The notes beneath the pieces were generated by a model. It did no database searches. It saw only the letters and a list, made by a program, of their open reading frames with translations, and was not told where the DNA came from. Position numbers and translations under genes: made by a program. A DNA stretch of 64,000 nt from Trochalopteron elliotii (lineage: Eukaryota; Chordata; Aves; Passeriformes; Leiothrichidae), in contig JANPWX010000463.1 in assembly GCA_024734555.1 (NCBI GenBank), positions 1 through 64,000 of the forward strand, given 5' to 3'. Shown here one piece after another: positions 1 to 13,059 of the stretch. The first letter of the stretch is position 1. Each line of letters starts with the position of its first letter.

Positions 1-1689
1 AAAAAAAAAAAGGCTGTGGTTTTTATTATGCGTGAAGGAAGCCTGAAAGGAATATTTCTGACTTTTGAGTATTTTGTTTTAGCACTTCTCTTTGGGTTTG
101 TTTGTTTTACCTTGGAAAATAACAGGAATCACCAGCTGGTCTCTCATTGTTTCTTTTGATTTTAGGTAAGCTACAGATTTGGTGAGTCAGGGTTGCAGTT
201 CTAGACCCCAAGGATTAATTTACTGCAGCTTGGATAAGAAAGTCCAGTTGTTTATAAGGCTTGTTTATTGGGTACCGTAGTAAATATAAATTGAAAGTGG
301 GATAAGAAAATCCCCCTTTTTGTGTCCTCACCTCGTATGCAGAGTTTTCACTTCACTTATGTCCTTTTGTTTTAGAATTGGACTGGTTTTCTATTCAACC
401 CCTAGGGGAAAAAAACTCGTAATAGCTGACTTCTCAATGTTAGAAAAGAGGGAGGAGCTTCCCTGTCTTTTCTACACATCTCTTCAAATCCAGCACTGCT
501 GGCTTCTGCATGGTTTCAGGATTTACATCCTTCCTTTTGCATCAGGAACAAACAAGAAAGTGCTCAGCACCCTTTTCTTCTCTACTTGGTACAATTAAGA
601 GATTAGCCAGAACAGGGGAAGTTTTGGGCTGTATTAAATTGTGTACTTAAGTTATTATACGTGTCTGGCTCTCCTTGGGTTAATTGCCAGAAGCTGAGCC
701 CTTGCTGGCAGCTGGGTGGGGAACAGATTAACAGAACTCCTGTAATGCTGTAGAGCAGAATTATGTAGGGGTCCCAAGAGACTCTCTGCGGCCTGCAAGT
801 AACTGCCCTTGGAATGTGGAAGAACTATGACAAAAACTCCAGTTTTTACCCACGCAGTGCTCCCATTAAGAGCAGAAAGCTGCAGACTGAGGTCACAGGA
901 CGTAGCGGCATGAACAGATTTTTGGGCTGGTCATGCACACATGCCTGCAGTGGCCCAGATCACTGCCTTTTTCCTGCCAACTCCTTCCTTCATCCCACCC
1001 CAGTTATGCAGACATTTCCCTCGTCTGTGGCTGGCAGGAAATATTTTCCTATTCCTGGCTGCTGTAAGGAGGCTGCTCCGTCACCCTTTATATTTGAACA
1101 AACAAACAGTCTAGCCCAGCTTCAATTTCTTCCATGTAGCGTGCACAGCCAAGCCTTCATCACTCCCCTTCTCCAGTTCACCCAGAGGCTGAGAGGGGAA
1201 AGATTATCTGCTCTGTGCTCCATACCCAGGCTGGATGATTTGCCTAAGGAACTGCAAAACCTGCAGTCTGCTTTTTACTGTACCAATGACTCAATTCGTG
1301 CCCCCAAGTAAATAATTTCCATGACTCAGTTTCCTCTTTTATAAAACAGAGATAGGGATTTTGCTCAGCCTTCAGAGCAGGGAGGCCACATGGATTTTTT
1401 TTCAAAATGCCTCAAAAGAGGTTTCGGAAGGGCAAAGTTTGGTAGCAGATCTGGAAGCATTTACTAACTTGTCCCTGTGCCTAGCCATTGACCCTCCTGG
1501 AAGCAGCAGGGATAGGATCTCCACGAGCCTTTAAACATCAAATGCAGCCAACAGTGGAGGCTGAGTCGAGAGCATTTCTCCCTTCAATAGAGGGCGGTGG
1601 TGTCTCCTGGATGGATAAACATTAAAATTTCACAAAGCCTGCAGACTATAAAAACCTGTCTTTCTTCACACCCCTCTCTTCTCTTGCAG
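1..1689. other. Sequence upstream of first recognised MFAP5 exon
   Basis: No coding exon could be supported here. It probably represents an MFAP5 intron, because the exon at 1690 begins in phase 1 and needs a preceding exon for the signal peptide. I looked for an ATG followed by a hydrophobic stretch and a phase-1 donor and found none convincing, so the signal-peptide exon is either before the window or too diverged to see. The open frames at 320-598 and 814-1311 have no recognisable domain. Confidence 0.5.
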
Positions 1690-1737
1690 ACTGGTTTCCG
1701 TGGATGGTCAATGGGCAAGAACTGGAAAATGCAACTC
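1690..1737 (+). CDS. MFAP5: MFAP5 coding exon a (post-signal-peptide)
   Basis: A strong polypyrimidine tract ends in TTGCAG and the exon is followed by GTAAGT. Its length of 48 nt is a multiple of three and it is phase 1 at both ends. It encodes the segment just after the expected signal peptide; the DWFP start resembles human MFAP5 DWIP. Confidence 0.85.
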
Positions 1738-4700
1738 GTAAGTATTACAGGCATGTTAATGTGCCGAAGATTGCTCATGTGACCCAGTTTTCCTGGGGAG
1801 TTATTGCCTGTTTATTAGAAAATACTGTTCTTTGTTTCCTTGCCTCTGACATTGTGAGCTTACCTTTCAGTGAAGATTAAACAAACTCTCCAAGACAATC
1901 TGCTAAGTGTTACATGCTCTTTACAAATAATTCTCTAGTGCAGGGGTCCTGAATACTTAGCTGAAGAGTACAGTTATGTTCACAGTCAAGGGTGGTGGGA
2001 GATCCACAAAAGCTGTAAGTCTTCAACCACGAGATGCTTGGGGAACTCTACTGCCGTGCAGAAAAATCCTAGGGAAAATGGTGCACAAGTGGCATGGTGC
2101 TTTAGTAATGAGGCCATTGGGAAAGAATATTGACTGATCTTCTTACTGGCTGTGTTGTTGGGCGTGAATTGTTTTATCCCTCTGGACCTTAATCCATTTT
2201 TTCCACATGGCAAGGTAAAATGAATGTACATTTACTTCATGCTTCAGCACCCAAAAGGATCACAAGGATTTGCCTTTTCTTCACACCTGAAGCCCCCGGC
2301 AGACATCTCCCAGCTATGGTCCTATGATGTGTAATATCTGGGGTTTCCCAGAAAACTATTCAGAAGCCAGCCCAAAACATGTCCTCCAAGCATCCTTTCC
2401 TTCATGCTTTACCTCTCTACCACAGCTTTGCCATCAGTTGCTTTTCAGAGAAACTCATCCACTGATGAATTTCTGCAGTCAAGGCTAGGTTTTGGACTTG
2501 CCTCCCTCCTTCTCTGCCACAGGTGCCTCAGCTGTCTGTCCTAGTGCTGCAAGAGCCTTCGGCACCTTCATTTCAGAATTCTTTCTTTCCCATCAAGATG
2601 CCAAGAGTGGCCATATCTGAGAAGTCAAAATACGCATCCAAAATTCACTGAGGGTTAATACAACATAGGCACTAAGAAATCCAGTCGCAGGCCAGGCGCC
2701 AGAAAGGGGAGTGGACACCGGAGGGTTGGGGGTACTGTGTTTGATTATGTATTTGCTGGGTTGGATCCCACTCTCTCATGAGCCTAGGATGGCAGGAGAT
2801 GTAATTCAAGCTGGCTCTGGCTGGCTGTGTAAGGGACCATAAAGTAAAAGCAAGTTTTTTCAAGGACATTCTCTTTTCCAGGTGGAGATAACCCCGACAG
2901 CACCTCTGGTAAGCTCCAATCTCTTGGCATCTTCATGCTTTTTTTTCCCTTTTCACTACTTCTGCCTACACAGAAGCAGAAATTACCCATTATGCCCAGA
3001 AGCTCCTCATCCCACTTTCGATGTGCAGCAGCGTTCTTCCAGCACTTATGGCTGTCTGGGAGTCCTTTCTGTGCTCCACACAGGGTGATGAATTTACGGT
3101 GACTTAATGGTCTGTTCTCCAAGGAAATGCCAATCTCACTTAATGTACCAGGGCTCCCTAAAGATGTTTCCACTCCAGGAAGCCATGAAATTCAAAACTC
3201 ACACATTCTTGGCTCCCAGAGAAGGTGGCAGGAACAAAGAGACTAAATGAGGAGGGTGAGAAATTGAATGGGACACAGGTTGTGTGTGTGTGTGTGTGTC
3301 TGCTGACAGGTAGCAGATGTGCTTCAGTTCTCAGGAGACAGAGGTGCCAAAACACCACTGAAAGTAGTAAAGCAAACCCTTAGCATTGTTGGAGCGGGGA
3401 AGGGAAAATTCTGTTCTTTCAGTACTGTCTGCCCCACCGTGCCTGCAGCTGTGTCACAGGGGGGCAGCAAAATGTCTGCAAAGGGAAGGGTAGGTGGAGG
3501 ACTTGGAAGATAAGCACTTAGAGTACACAGTGCATGTCCTTAGAGAGTGGAGATGGCCTCAGGAGGGCACAGAGCTGATGGCAGCGTAGGCAATTGCAAC
3601 AATGGGCAATGGAGGAAAAGAGACATTCCAGAAGGATCCTCCCCACTTTCTCCAACCCCACTCTGAGTCCAAATCTGTCACCACTGTCCTTTGAGATGGT
3701 TTTTCTCTCTGCTGGAGCAGTCTCTCAAACACATCCCTCTGAGGTGGTGAAGATCAGGCAGGGCAGAGAGAGGGAGAACACATGTGGCCGATGCTATGGT
3801 TCAGAGAGAGGCAGCTATGCATGGCCATTTCTGGGGAGTGTGCTCTGACTGTATGGAAACTTATCTGAGAGTGGTGTCTTGTTGTCTAGAATATCAGCTC
3901 CACAGCTTGTCCTCTGCCCTCACTCTGCTTACCAACTAGTTGCAGTATTTGTTGTGGGTCAGACTGCCAGGAGACAACGCTGGAAGAGAAAAGTGGAAGC
4001 ACGATATTGTATCTCCAAGATCTGTGATCTTCATGGTTGGGATGGGAGGTGAAAGCAACTGTGTTCAGTGTATGAGGCCTAACAGTCTGTAGGAGGGTAG
4101 ATAGGAATTAGTGTCCAGACCAAAATGGTGGTGACTGACCTACATCTAAAGGTTAAAAGATTAAAGTAAAGCCTTTACAGCAAACTTGGGCTTCAAAATG
4201 CTTACTGCTGAGGGATCAAGCGAAACTCTTCACAAAGGGCATGCCATTGGGACCCATCTTTGCTCTGCAACATCCTATCAGCTCTAGCACACCCAGCATA
4301 TTTGCAGGGGAAGCCTGCAGTTACTCTGACTGATAATCAGATAATAATACCACCACAATCAGCACTGGCTATGAACCAGATGTGAGATGGCTACTAGTCA
4401 GGACTGGTAAGCCATCAGCACAACAGTGGCAGGAGGAAAGAGACTGGAAGCTCAAATTAAGATCTTTCAGTACGTCTCTTTTTCCAGGTGCAGCTGTCAC
4501 ACCACCTGCACTTTTTCCTCCTGGGAACGAGGAAGTTTATTCTGAGTTTATTCTCAGTTTGCAGCCACATGTTGTGGACCCTCCCTCCCTCTCCTCACAC
4601 TGTCCCTTGCACACCTGGAATCCTGCCTTCTCTGACTGCCCCTAAGCCCCACACCCAAAAGATTCATTCTCTTTAACACATGTGTGTTGTCTATGGTTTT

Positions 4701-7700
4701 GGCTAATACTATGGCACCTGAGCAGAAGTCCTCTGTAATTGCTCATAAGACCTTGCACCTGGCAGTCAGTTTTCTAAATTTCTTTCCAGTTCATTACTGT
4801 GTAAATTATAAAATGTACTGGTTTGCTGTGGTTCAAATGGGTTACTTTATCAGAGGGAATAACAAACAACCTCTTTTTGACCCCTTGTCATAAAGAACTA
4901 GTGGTGTTGCAATGCTGTTTCTTAAAGGTGTGTGTCACTGTTCCTTGTGAAGGGTACTCACAAACTTCTTCACCTCTCAATAAAGGGTAATTACAGCAGC
5001 TAAAGAAATTTACTTGAGTTTTTAAGTCAGAATGTCCTTACAGTGCAATTTTGAACAGTAGTGGTAATGCTTTATGGGAAAGTTCAGGCAATTTTTTAGC
5101 GTTGTTGACTGCATAGCTGGCACTAGACTCACATTGGATTTGTACCTTATGGTTTCATTTCGGAAACAATGAAATCTTTTTCCACATTAGAAGTTACAAG
5201 GGAAGGCTCTTGAAAGAGTTTTCCAGATGTTTGTTTTGATTAAGCTGATTTCTAGGAAGGAGTTATGGTAACTAACTTTGCTACCCTCTGTCTTCCAGTT
5301 CAGTCTGGCAGCGAAACGCCAACGGCTTCATCAGGTTTGTTTTAAGTTTGCTGCCTGTACCCCCTCCCAGACCCACTTTCACCCACGCTGTTACCTCTCC
5401 AGAGAGGTTCTGTCTGGCACAGAACTTTGTCCCCTGGAAAATTGCTTTAAATTGTTTCTTGAGTTAGAAGTATTGGAGAATGATGGTAGTGGAAGCTGAA
5501 GCCTTCTCCTGGATGGCATGCCTGGGAAGGGAGGAGCTGGCACATCAGATACAATGGGTCAATATTGTGTCAGTGGCCAAGATCTGACATTTCAGAATGA
5601 CTTGCAAGAAAATCCATTGTAGTTGATTGTCCAGAAAAAAAAGGAACTAAATTTGTGTCTTGAAATGTGATAATTGCACATCTATTAGAAAAATAGATGC
5701 ATCTTAAATATGCAACTAAAATTTGCATTTTGTTTTTATGTGTCTGTCCCCTTTACAACATGTGCCTCCTGTATTCTGGGTGTCCAGTGGGCTTGGTTTG
5801 CATTTCACTCAACTTTCCTTTCCTCTTGTCTTGTGAAGCAAGAGGATCAGAATTGTTGGCACTGCTTTCCTCTTCTCTAAACCAACCCCACCTCTCATAT
5901 GAGAGTGACAAGAGGCTGGGGTCCCTTCCCTAGAAGTCTGGAGGACTGTATCTAGTGATGAAGTTATATCTGTGCCTGAATGAGTGCACCTAGCCATGAT
6001 GCTGGATTGCACCTCTGTGTCTGTGTGTGTGTTCTCAGACTGTCGTGAGGAAAAGTTCCCTTGCACACGCCTGTACTCTGTTCACAAGCCAGTGAAGCAG
6101 TGTATCAGCTACCTCTGTGTTACAAGGTAAGAAACCAGCAGTCCCCTAAGAAAATTACTAAAGGCTGCTGATGAATGGTATGCCTGGTTCAGCAATTGTT
6201 CCCTTTGAAGACTAGAGGTTTTTCTCTGGGAACCTATGGGTGAGATGAATCCTATCCTCAGAGGTCCTTTTAGGAAAATTATTTAAAACAGCACAATGAC
6301 AACATTCTGTGCAGCACTAAGGAGCTGCAATGTTCCCTATAATGTAATCCATCTTTAAGGTATTTATAGGGCCATGAAAATCATCAGAGGTATGGAGCAC
6401 CTCTCCTACACAGATAGGCTGAGAGAGCTGGGATTATTCAGCTTGGAGAAGAGAAGGCTCCAGGGAGAACTCATTGAAGCTTCCAGTACCTGAAGGGGGC
6501 TTATAAAACAGAGGGAGAGCAACATTTTACATGGGCAGATGGTGATAAAACAAGGGGGAATGGTTTTAAACTGAAAGAAGGGAGATTTAGATTTGATGTC
6601 AAGAAGAAATTCTTTACACAAAGGATGGTGAGGCACTGGCACAGGTTGCCCAGGGAAGTTGTCAATGTCCCATCTTTGGGAGTATTGAAGGCAAGGCTTC
6701 AGGAGCCTTGAGCAACCTGATCCAGTGGGTGACATTCCTGCCCATGGAAGTGAGTTTGGAACTAGGTGATCTTCAAGGTCCCTTCCAACCCAAGCCTTTC
6801 TATGACTCTAAGATTTCATTAACTCTTTAAATCTTTAAAGATTATTTTGCTATTAAGCAGCCTTATTCTAGGCTAAGTCATGAAAATTTAGGATTTGCCT
6901 GCTCATTAGTGAATATACATGTTTATTTTCTATATCCTTTTTTTGTTTCTTTGTGTCCCTATGCCTTCTGCTGCTGATCCCGGTGATCCTGCAGTGTGCG
7001 TCGCATGTACATAATAAACAAGGAGGTGTGCACTCGCATTGTCTGCAAGGAGAATGAGGTCATGCAAGGTGAGTGGTATCACAGGCTAGCCTAGAAGGAT
7101 GGCTGCAGCCGTGTGATAGAGTTTCCAAGCTAACTAGTTGGCTTAGACCTTAATCCACACGCAGTAGCTTCCCTGGACTTTGAAAGAGTTCTAATGCAGT
7201 GCAATGTTGGACCTAATATACATGCCCTGATAAAAAAACTGGGAAGTGGATATTGTACTACTAAGAAATATAATAGCTCTCTTCCTCGATCTTGATCATG
7301 GTCCAGTAGTCCCAGACACACCCTTACTCAAAGTTGTACTCCTTTGAGGTTAAAGAGTAAATCTCAGTATTTCTGTTCATGAATAGAAGCAAGATCCAGT
7401 CTAGATTTTTTATGCAATCTTTGTTGCAGCAAAATACAAGTGGTTTTAATATGTTATGTACATGCATAAACCCAGAAGGAAATTCATAAAAGCCTAAGGA
7501 CTTGCTTTGCTTGCCTGATGTATATGAGGATTCTTCAGTTTCAACAGTTTCTGTAGATGCAGTGAAGGATGTACCTCTAACTATTCTTCTGGTGAAGAAT
7601 TTGAAGGAGGCTTTGATTGTCTGTCAACCTGTGTGTGTCTGCTTGTCCTCAGATGAGATCTGTCGCCAGCTGGCTGGCCTTCCTCCTCGACGTCTCCGCC

Positions 7701-7771
7701 GATCCGGGCAGCCCCTGCCTCTCCCTTGCAGACAGCCCCTGGAGCAGCAGCGCAGGCCTGATGCTCTGTGA
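1690..7771 (+). CDS. MFAP5: MFAP5 (microfibril-associated glycoprotein 2), 5'-partial
   Basis: MFAP5 (MAGP-2) is a secreted glycoprotein of fibrillin-rich extracellular microfibrils. Six coding exons are seen: 1690-1737, 2882-2908, 5299-5334, 6039-6126, 6995-7068 and 7653-7771. All have AG/GT borders and compatible phases (1,1,1,1,2,1). The first encodes [16 protein letters not shown], the second the integrin-type RGD, and the third a short Ser/Thr stretch. The last three form the cysteine-rich MAGP domain, including [33 protein letters not shown] and [15 protein letters not shown], which follow the MFAP5 family pattern closely. The closing stop is TGA 7769-7771. The signal-peptide exon is missing from what I can see. 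A CR1 element sits in the intron before 6995. MFAP5 immediately upstream of AICDA in the same orientation matches the mammalian order. MFAP2 is the alternative, but the [11 protein letters not shown] tail is specific to MFAP5. Confidence 0.95.
2882..2908 (+). CDS. MFAP5: MFAP5 27-nt micro-exon with RGD
   Basis: The acceptor TTTTCCAG and donor GTAAGC flank only 27 nt. Joined in phase 1 it gives RGDNPDSTS. The RGD is in the same place as the integrin-binding RGD of mammalian MFAP5. Confidence 0.85.
3280..3299. repeat. (TG)n microsatellite
   Basis: A short run of about ten TG units in the MFAP5 intron between the 27-nt and 36-nt exons. Confidence 0.9.
5299..5334 (+). CDS. MFAP5: MFAP5 36-nt micro-exon
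   Basis: The acceptor CTTCCAG and donor GTTTGT flank 36 nt that are phase 1 at both ends. It encodes a Ser/Thr-rich linker ([11 protein letters not shown]). Phases match the exons on both sides. The donor is weaker than its neighbours. Confidence 0.75.
6039..6126 (+). CDS. MFAP5: MFAP5 MAGP-domain exon 1
   Basis: This 88-nt exon encodes the start of the cysteine-rich matrix-binding domain ([20 protein letters not shown]), with cysteines spaced as in human MFAP5. It enters in phase 1 and leaves in phase 2 (AG|GTAAGA). Confidence 0.95.
6369..6816 (+). mobile_element. CR1 LINE 3' fragment in MFAP5 intron
   Basis: It shows the characteristic CR1 3' consensus: a stretch like ATCAGAGG.ATGGAGCACCTCTCCTA, then GAGAAGGCTCC, then a terminal region with CTTCCAACC and TTTCTATGACTCT. 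It is 5'-truncated as is usual for CR1, and lies sense to MFAP5 in the intron between 6126 and 6995. Exact ends are approximate. Confidence 0.88.
6995..7068 (+). CDS. MFAP5: MFAP5 MAGP-domain exon 2
   Basis: This 74-nt exon completes a Ser codon and encodes [20 protein letters not shown] and EVMQ. It ends in phase 1 at GTGAGT. The cysteine pattern is that of the family. Confidence 0.95.
7653..7771 (+). CDS. MFAP5: MFAP5 terminal coding exon
   Basis: The acceptor TCCTCAG leads into [18 protein letters not shown], followed by a proline/glutamine-rich tail ending PDAL and TGA. The tail after RRLRRS differs from the mammalian one but keeps its final cysteine. Confidence 0.93.
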
Positions 7772-9716
7772 GCTATCAACAGTAGGAGAGGAAGAGAGAG
7801 AAGAGAAGTCATCATCCACTACCTACAGACCAAGACAAGTGCTTCTTGCTTGTTATTCCCCCATCATTTTCTTGCTTCTATGCCTTCTTCTACATCCTCT
7901 TCTTCAGGTGCTGCAGTGCACAGAGTACCCTCTCTGCTAGTCTGTCATGGTAGCTGTTGTCATCTTTATAATCTGTTGCTGAGGATACGGGATTCTCCCC
8001 TCTTTTCTCTCACACTCTGCCTGGCAGGCTGTGAGCTGCTCATTTCCCAGAGGTCCTTATAAATGTGCTGCACTTTCTCTTACTTTGCCCCTGGAGAGAG
8101 ACAGAAACGGGGACAGGATGAAGTCCTCCCCAATAGTACAGATGCCCTAAGCTGCATCTCATCTCACCTTCATGCCCTAGGACTCCTGCCCTAGATTTCT
8201 TTCCTGGCATCAGCATGAGCTCAGATGTGGTTGGTCAGCCTGAGCCTCTCCAATTCTCCCAAGCCACTGAGTTTGTTGTGTGTTAGCACATTCTCCTCCT
8301 TGTGTCTGCTGGCCTCAATGAAGTGACAGAACTGGGAGATGAGCTATCCTGAAGCCAAGGCAGACCTCGTTGTCCCTGGGTGGCAACAGATCATTTATAA
8401 CTACCTCTGGGAAGTTTTTGTCTCAAGCCCATTGCCTCCCTCACACACATCTGCTACCAAAGGAAAAAATTCTGGGTTTAGTATGGCATTATATTTTTCT
8501 CAAGAAAATTGTGTTGGATCAGAGTGCTGCCTCTTCTACTCTTCCTCTCCCCTGTTCTTGTCCCTCCCTTCCCACTGAAGGCATCTCTTGATGCCCATTC
8601 CAGGCAAGTTCCAGGGAACAGTAATTACAGCTGCCTCCACTCCTAAGCCCAAGAAAGCCCATGAAGAACCTGTGTGACCTGATATTACTGAGACCTTGCA
8701 ATGAATTATTTTGTCTTGGTGTCTTGTCTCAGTCTGGCTACCTCCACACTCTCCAGTTGCTGTGCCTGCTTTCAATCTCCAGTTGAGTTCCTACCTCCCA
8801 ACCTGGAAGCTCCTGCACAAAGCAGGAAGGAATTGCAAATTGGAATCGAATGTGGGAGCAGAATCTTATCTGGGATTGCTGTTTATCTGGGACCTGGGAT
8901 TTTCCTGCAGAATCTCTGATGGTGCTGACCTGCACAGAGCCAGGTGCTGATGGGGAAGGTAAACCTATCTGCAGGTGTAAGCGTTCATACAGGCCAACCT
9001 GGACAGAAGAATTCGCTGTGGCAGCATTGGATGTCTGGTCTGCTCAAGGACTTTGTTTTCTAGATATATGGAGAACATTTCCTGGTATATGGGCAGTTTT
9101 CATTATGAGACCAGGTAGGCTAAGTGGGGAAGAGCAGTCTGAATTGTATTAATCACTGCATGTGACTTTTTATGGGATGATTCTAAGTGGCACCAGAGGA
9201 TCAGCAAGACCCTGTCTCCAGGATCTCTGCATCATTCCCAAGTAACTGAAAACCAGTTTGCTAGATTTGGCATTCACTCCCAATGTGTGTTTATTCACAT
9301 AATGAACTCTTCTGCTGAACAGAGACCATTCAGCCTTGCAGGAGCACTGCCCTGTTGCACAGAGCCAGGGTCACAAAGTATCAGGGATGGTTTGCTGCAC
9401 AGAGGCAGACATCTCAGAAAAAGAGCAAAACCAGTAGTGTAGGACCATCTCTCCGGGACCTGCATTTCTGCTGTATGCAGCAAGGAGCTGGTTACACCCT
9501 CTGTGTAGGGGAAGACACCCTGTGCAGACAGATTCCATATGAGGTCAAAATTAGCCCTAGATGGGCTAAATCTCTCTATGTTAATCCAGGATATGGGAGA
9601 AAGAATTCCAAATCACGTAGTGACTAGAATTTTGTCCTACATATAGGAGTACTGCACTGCTACTCAGAGGATGATGCTCCTCTTGAGTACTCCAGGCTCA
9701 TGAGACTAGGAATAAA
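7772..9716 (+). other. MFAP5: Possible MFAP5 3'UTR, poly(A) candidate at 9711
   Basis: No gene is recognised here. The first AATAAA I noticed after the MFAP5 stop is at 9711-9716, which would give a 3'UTR near 1.9 kb. That is an inference from one hexamer; a transcript could end elsewhere. No repeat was recognised in this stretch. Confidence 0.25.
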
Positions 9717-12690
9717 GGAGGGATTTCTTTGTCCTGAGAGGGTGCATATTTCTGTAGAGAGGAGGGTACTGACAGCCTGATCTCAAAGACATTCAAGCCA
9801 TTGGCAGCCACTGGCTTCCATGCTGGGATACCTGTGAAAATTGCCTGTGTGGAAGAAGGTAGGATGGAGATGGGATGTGAGATCTTGGAAATTGGACTAG
9901 GTCAAGTCTGCACTCTCTATTTAGAGGTGAATATACATTGCTATAGATACATAACTGGGTTACATAGCTACTGTACAGCATATAGAAATTTAACTTTCAT
10001 ACAGGTTGGGAAGTGGTTAGAAGCCTTCCTGTTCCTTGCTTTCAGCAGGGACAGGAAGAGGTGCTCCTGTCCAGGAGAACACTGTTTTAATGCTAGAGTC
10101 TATATAATCCATATTAAAAGAAAAATTATTTCCTGTTATTCTTGGCAACTCTCAAGTGTTTGGGTTTATTTGTCTCTTGCTGTATTTCCTCCAGATTTGT
10201 GGGGAGACTTGATTCCAGATCGAATCTGTCATTTGGAACCTTTTACTCCCTGCTAGCCTAGATCTCTGCTGTCACCCTTCTTTCACTCATGAATCACAGG
10301 TCTTCCTGGGAACTTTTTTTTTCTTCTAGAGAAACATAACATTCTCTCTGGCATTTTTTTTTTTACCATGGATAGCTGTATTAGGTTTTCCTGATAATTG
10401 GTAGCTGCTGAACGCAAAGATAACTCCTCCCAGCCCATGAAATATGTGCTGAGGACACATCTTATCACTGTGCACGTGCCATGACATTCTGGTGGAGAAT
10501 TAGCATCTCCAAATAAAATGACAAGATGACTGAAAAAAGAGAAAAGCTGTAATAAATATCACATAAGCAGAGAAGAATTTGTTCTCTACAACCATTTACC
10601 TCAATAATGGGAATAACTGAGAGACTACATTAAAAATTACACATCTAGGTCAAAAGGATTAGGAAATTTTTTTTCCATTGATTTTCTGACTTTTTCATAG
10701 TTTCATCAGGCACAGATCATACATCGTATTTTGGTTGAAAAGATGAAGCACTAAGACATGGGGGAGTCTGAGTAGTGTCTTCATGTGCAAGCAGTCAAGT
10801 ACCCTCTCTGCTAGTCTGCAATTTAGATGATATTTCTAGAACAAAAGTGGCTGTGGGCCAAATTACCCATTAAGCTGTCTCTGAGAGTGCCCCATAGATC
10901 TCCAGGACTAAACCACACAATGCAGGTTATTGCACAGCACTCTCCTCCATGCCCCTTCCTGGCTGAAGCTGATCTTGGTGGTGTCCTGATCTTGGACTGC
11001 TGTAATGGATACAGCCTCAGCCTCAGTGACTGGAGGTACTGCCCCCACCTACACAGGCCAGACCCTGCTCTGTCTCATAAACTCAGCCTTTGCAGTGCTC
11101 TTGTACTGGCACTTCCCCCTGGCTGTGTGAGCCAAGCACAACATATGCCATCAACTGTTAGTAACTCAGCTTATTTTTTTCCTTTTCCCTTACACTAAAG
11201 TTGACCACACTTCATTAGCACTTGCCCCATACACAGATTTATTTCCCCTGCCACTCCAACCTGAATTACCATATCTGGACATCACTTTCTCTTGCAAGCC
11301 AGGGAAGTGGTTTTAAATACGCCTCCGGTAGGTGTGCTACTCATGCAGTTGGGCTAGCCACAAAGAAAACTGACAAAGCCCTGGTTTTACAAGCATGATT
11401 CTGCATTTGTGGCTGATTTTTATAACCTCTCCTGACCTGGAGCGGGAGTTAGGTGCCCTGTGGTCACTTCCCACACAATGGCTGTTCCTTCTCCTTTTGC
11501 TGGCACAGCTCCCCAGTACCAATCTGTGTGACCAGCTTGAAGGCTGCTGTTTAAAGCCAGTGCTCCAATGTCTGCTCACCAGTTTGAAGCAGTGCCTCAC
11601 TGCTGGGCATGTGGAGCTAACAAGCATGTGTTTGGGAAGGCTGGGGAAGGCTGTCAGAAGCAGCTGACATGTCACCTAGAAGCTCCTGAAACTTGTTGTC
11701 TGAATCTTGTCCACAAGAACCCACAGCGTGAACAGAGCATTGACGTTGGGCATCTCAGCTTGCAAGGATTCCTCAAGGATGTACTGCTGGCTGCTGTGTG
11801 GGCTTGTCCTTCACAGAGGGACTGGTCCTTGCCACCCACCCAAAAAGAACACCCCTACTAGACAAAGAATAGCTGGGTTGAATCCAAAAGGAATTTTAGT
11901 TTTAATTTATTTTTTTAAATTGTTTGGGTGGGTTTTTTTCTGGAGGTATTGAAGTACACGATCCTGTAATATTGATGCCTGACACCACATGGCGACATTG
12001 TTTGACAGTGTACATTTGTCCAGCTGTGAACTGCTCCCTGACTGGGGCACAGAAAATCTGAATTACAGTTCTGAATCTCTTCACCCCCTGCTCTCTGATC
12101 TTCAGCATATTACTTCCTTCTCTCTGTTCCCTGCTGTCCTCAGCCCCTGTAATTGAGCAAGTTGGAATAAACTCCCACGAAATAGAGAGCTGGATTTTAG
12201 TCCATTAAAAAAAGTTATTTAAAAATGTGTGGGAAATACCACAAAGGTATTTGATTGTCTACTTTTGCTCTCAGTGTAAATTATTTTTAAAAATAAAAAC
12301 ATGCTCAATAATACTAATTATACCAGTTAAAATGCAAACAGCATGTGCTTGTTGCTAGTATGCTGAAGTATACTTAAAAAGTGAATTGTGAAAAATATTC
12401 TATTCGTTTAATGAATAAATTATCTATCAGAATGCAGTTTGGGGCGTTTTACTAAGGTTGCAATTTCCATACAAATACAGCTGGTTGCAAATTAGCAAAA
12501 AGGTGTAATAGAGAAGCATATGTAATTCAATGTGTCTAACTAATAAGTCATGTCAGATGTCACCTGCTTAAATATAAGAATGAATGTAGGTTAAGCTGTG
12601 CATTTTTTAAAATAAATGTGGATATTGACATAGTAACTGTTCCCAGTTAAGATCACAGATAAACTTACATTGAAAGCTAGCATGCAGAGC
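9717..12690. other. Intergenic, nothing recognised
   Basis: No spliced exon, RNA gene or named repeat could be supported. Composition becomes AT-rich towards 12200-12640. Open frames here are short and lack domain signals. Confidence 0.5.
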
Positions 12691-12960
12691 TATCTTCAAA
12701 GCTGCTCAGATTGCTCAGAGCCTTGTCCAAGTGAATTTTGAAAAACTCAGCAGGGGGTGGAGAATCTACAACTTGTTCTAATATTGTACCACACTTAAGA
12801 TGGAGAATAGTTTCCTGATGTCAGATCAGAAATTCCTTTATTGCATCTTTTGTCTGCTGCCTCTGATCTTTTTGCTGTGCATCTCTGAGCAAACTCTGTC
12901 TTCCCTACAATATTGCTGCGGACAACTGAAGAAAATGACAAGAAGAAACTTTTAATTAAT
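12690..12960 (-). mobile_element. Old CR1 fragment, antisense
   Basis: Read on the minus strand it follows the CR1 3' region. On the plus strand it shows the reverse pattern: GCTCAGAGCCTTGTCCAAG, then an ATCTACAAC stretch, then a block resembling the CR1 body reverse complement. It is heavily diverged, so ends are approximate. Confidence 0.65.
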
Positions 12961-13059
12961 ACAAAGCAGAAGTTTAATTGCAAAACAAGGCATTAAAATT
13001 GTTGAAATTGATTATCTTCCTTTGGGGAAATTTTGTTAAAAAATGCAAAACATGACAAA

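Noticed and set aside
4488..4534. Possible extra MFAP5 exon after a strong TTTTTCCAG acceptor
   Set aside because: No GT donor gives the phase-1 exit needed by the next exon; the only nearby GT is weak and in the wrong phase.
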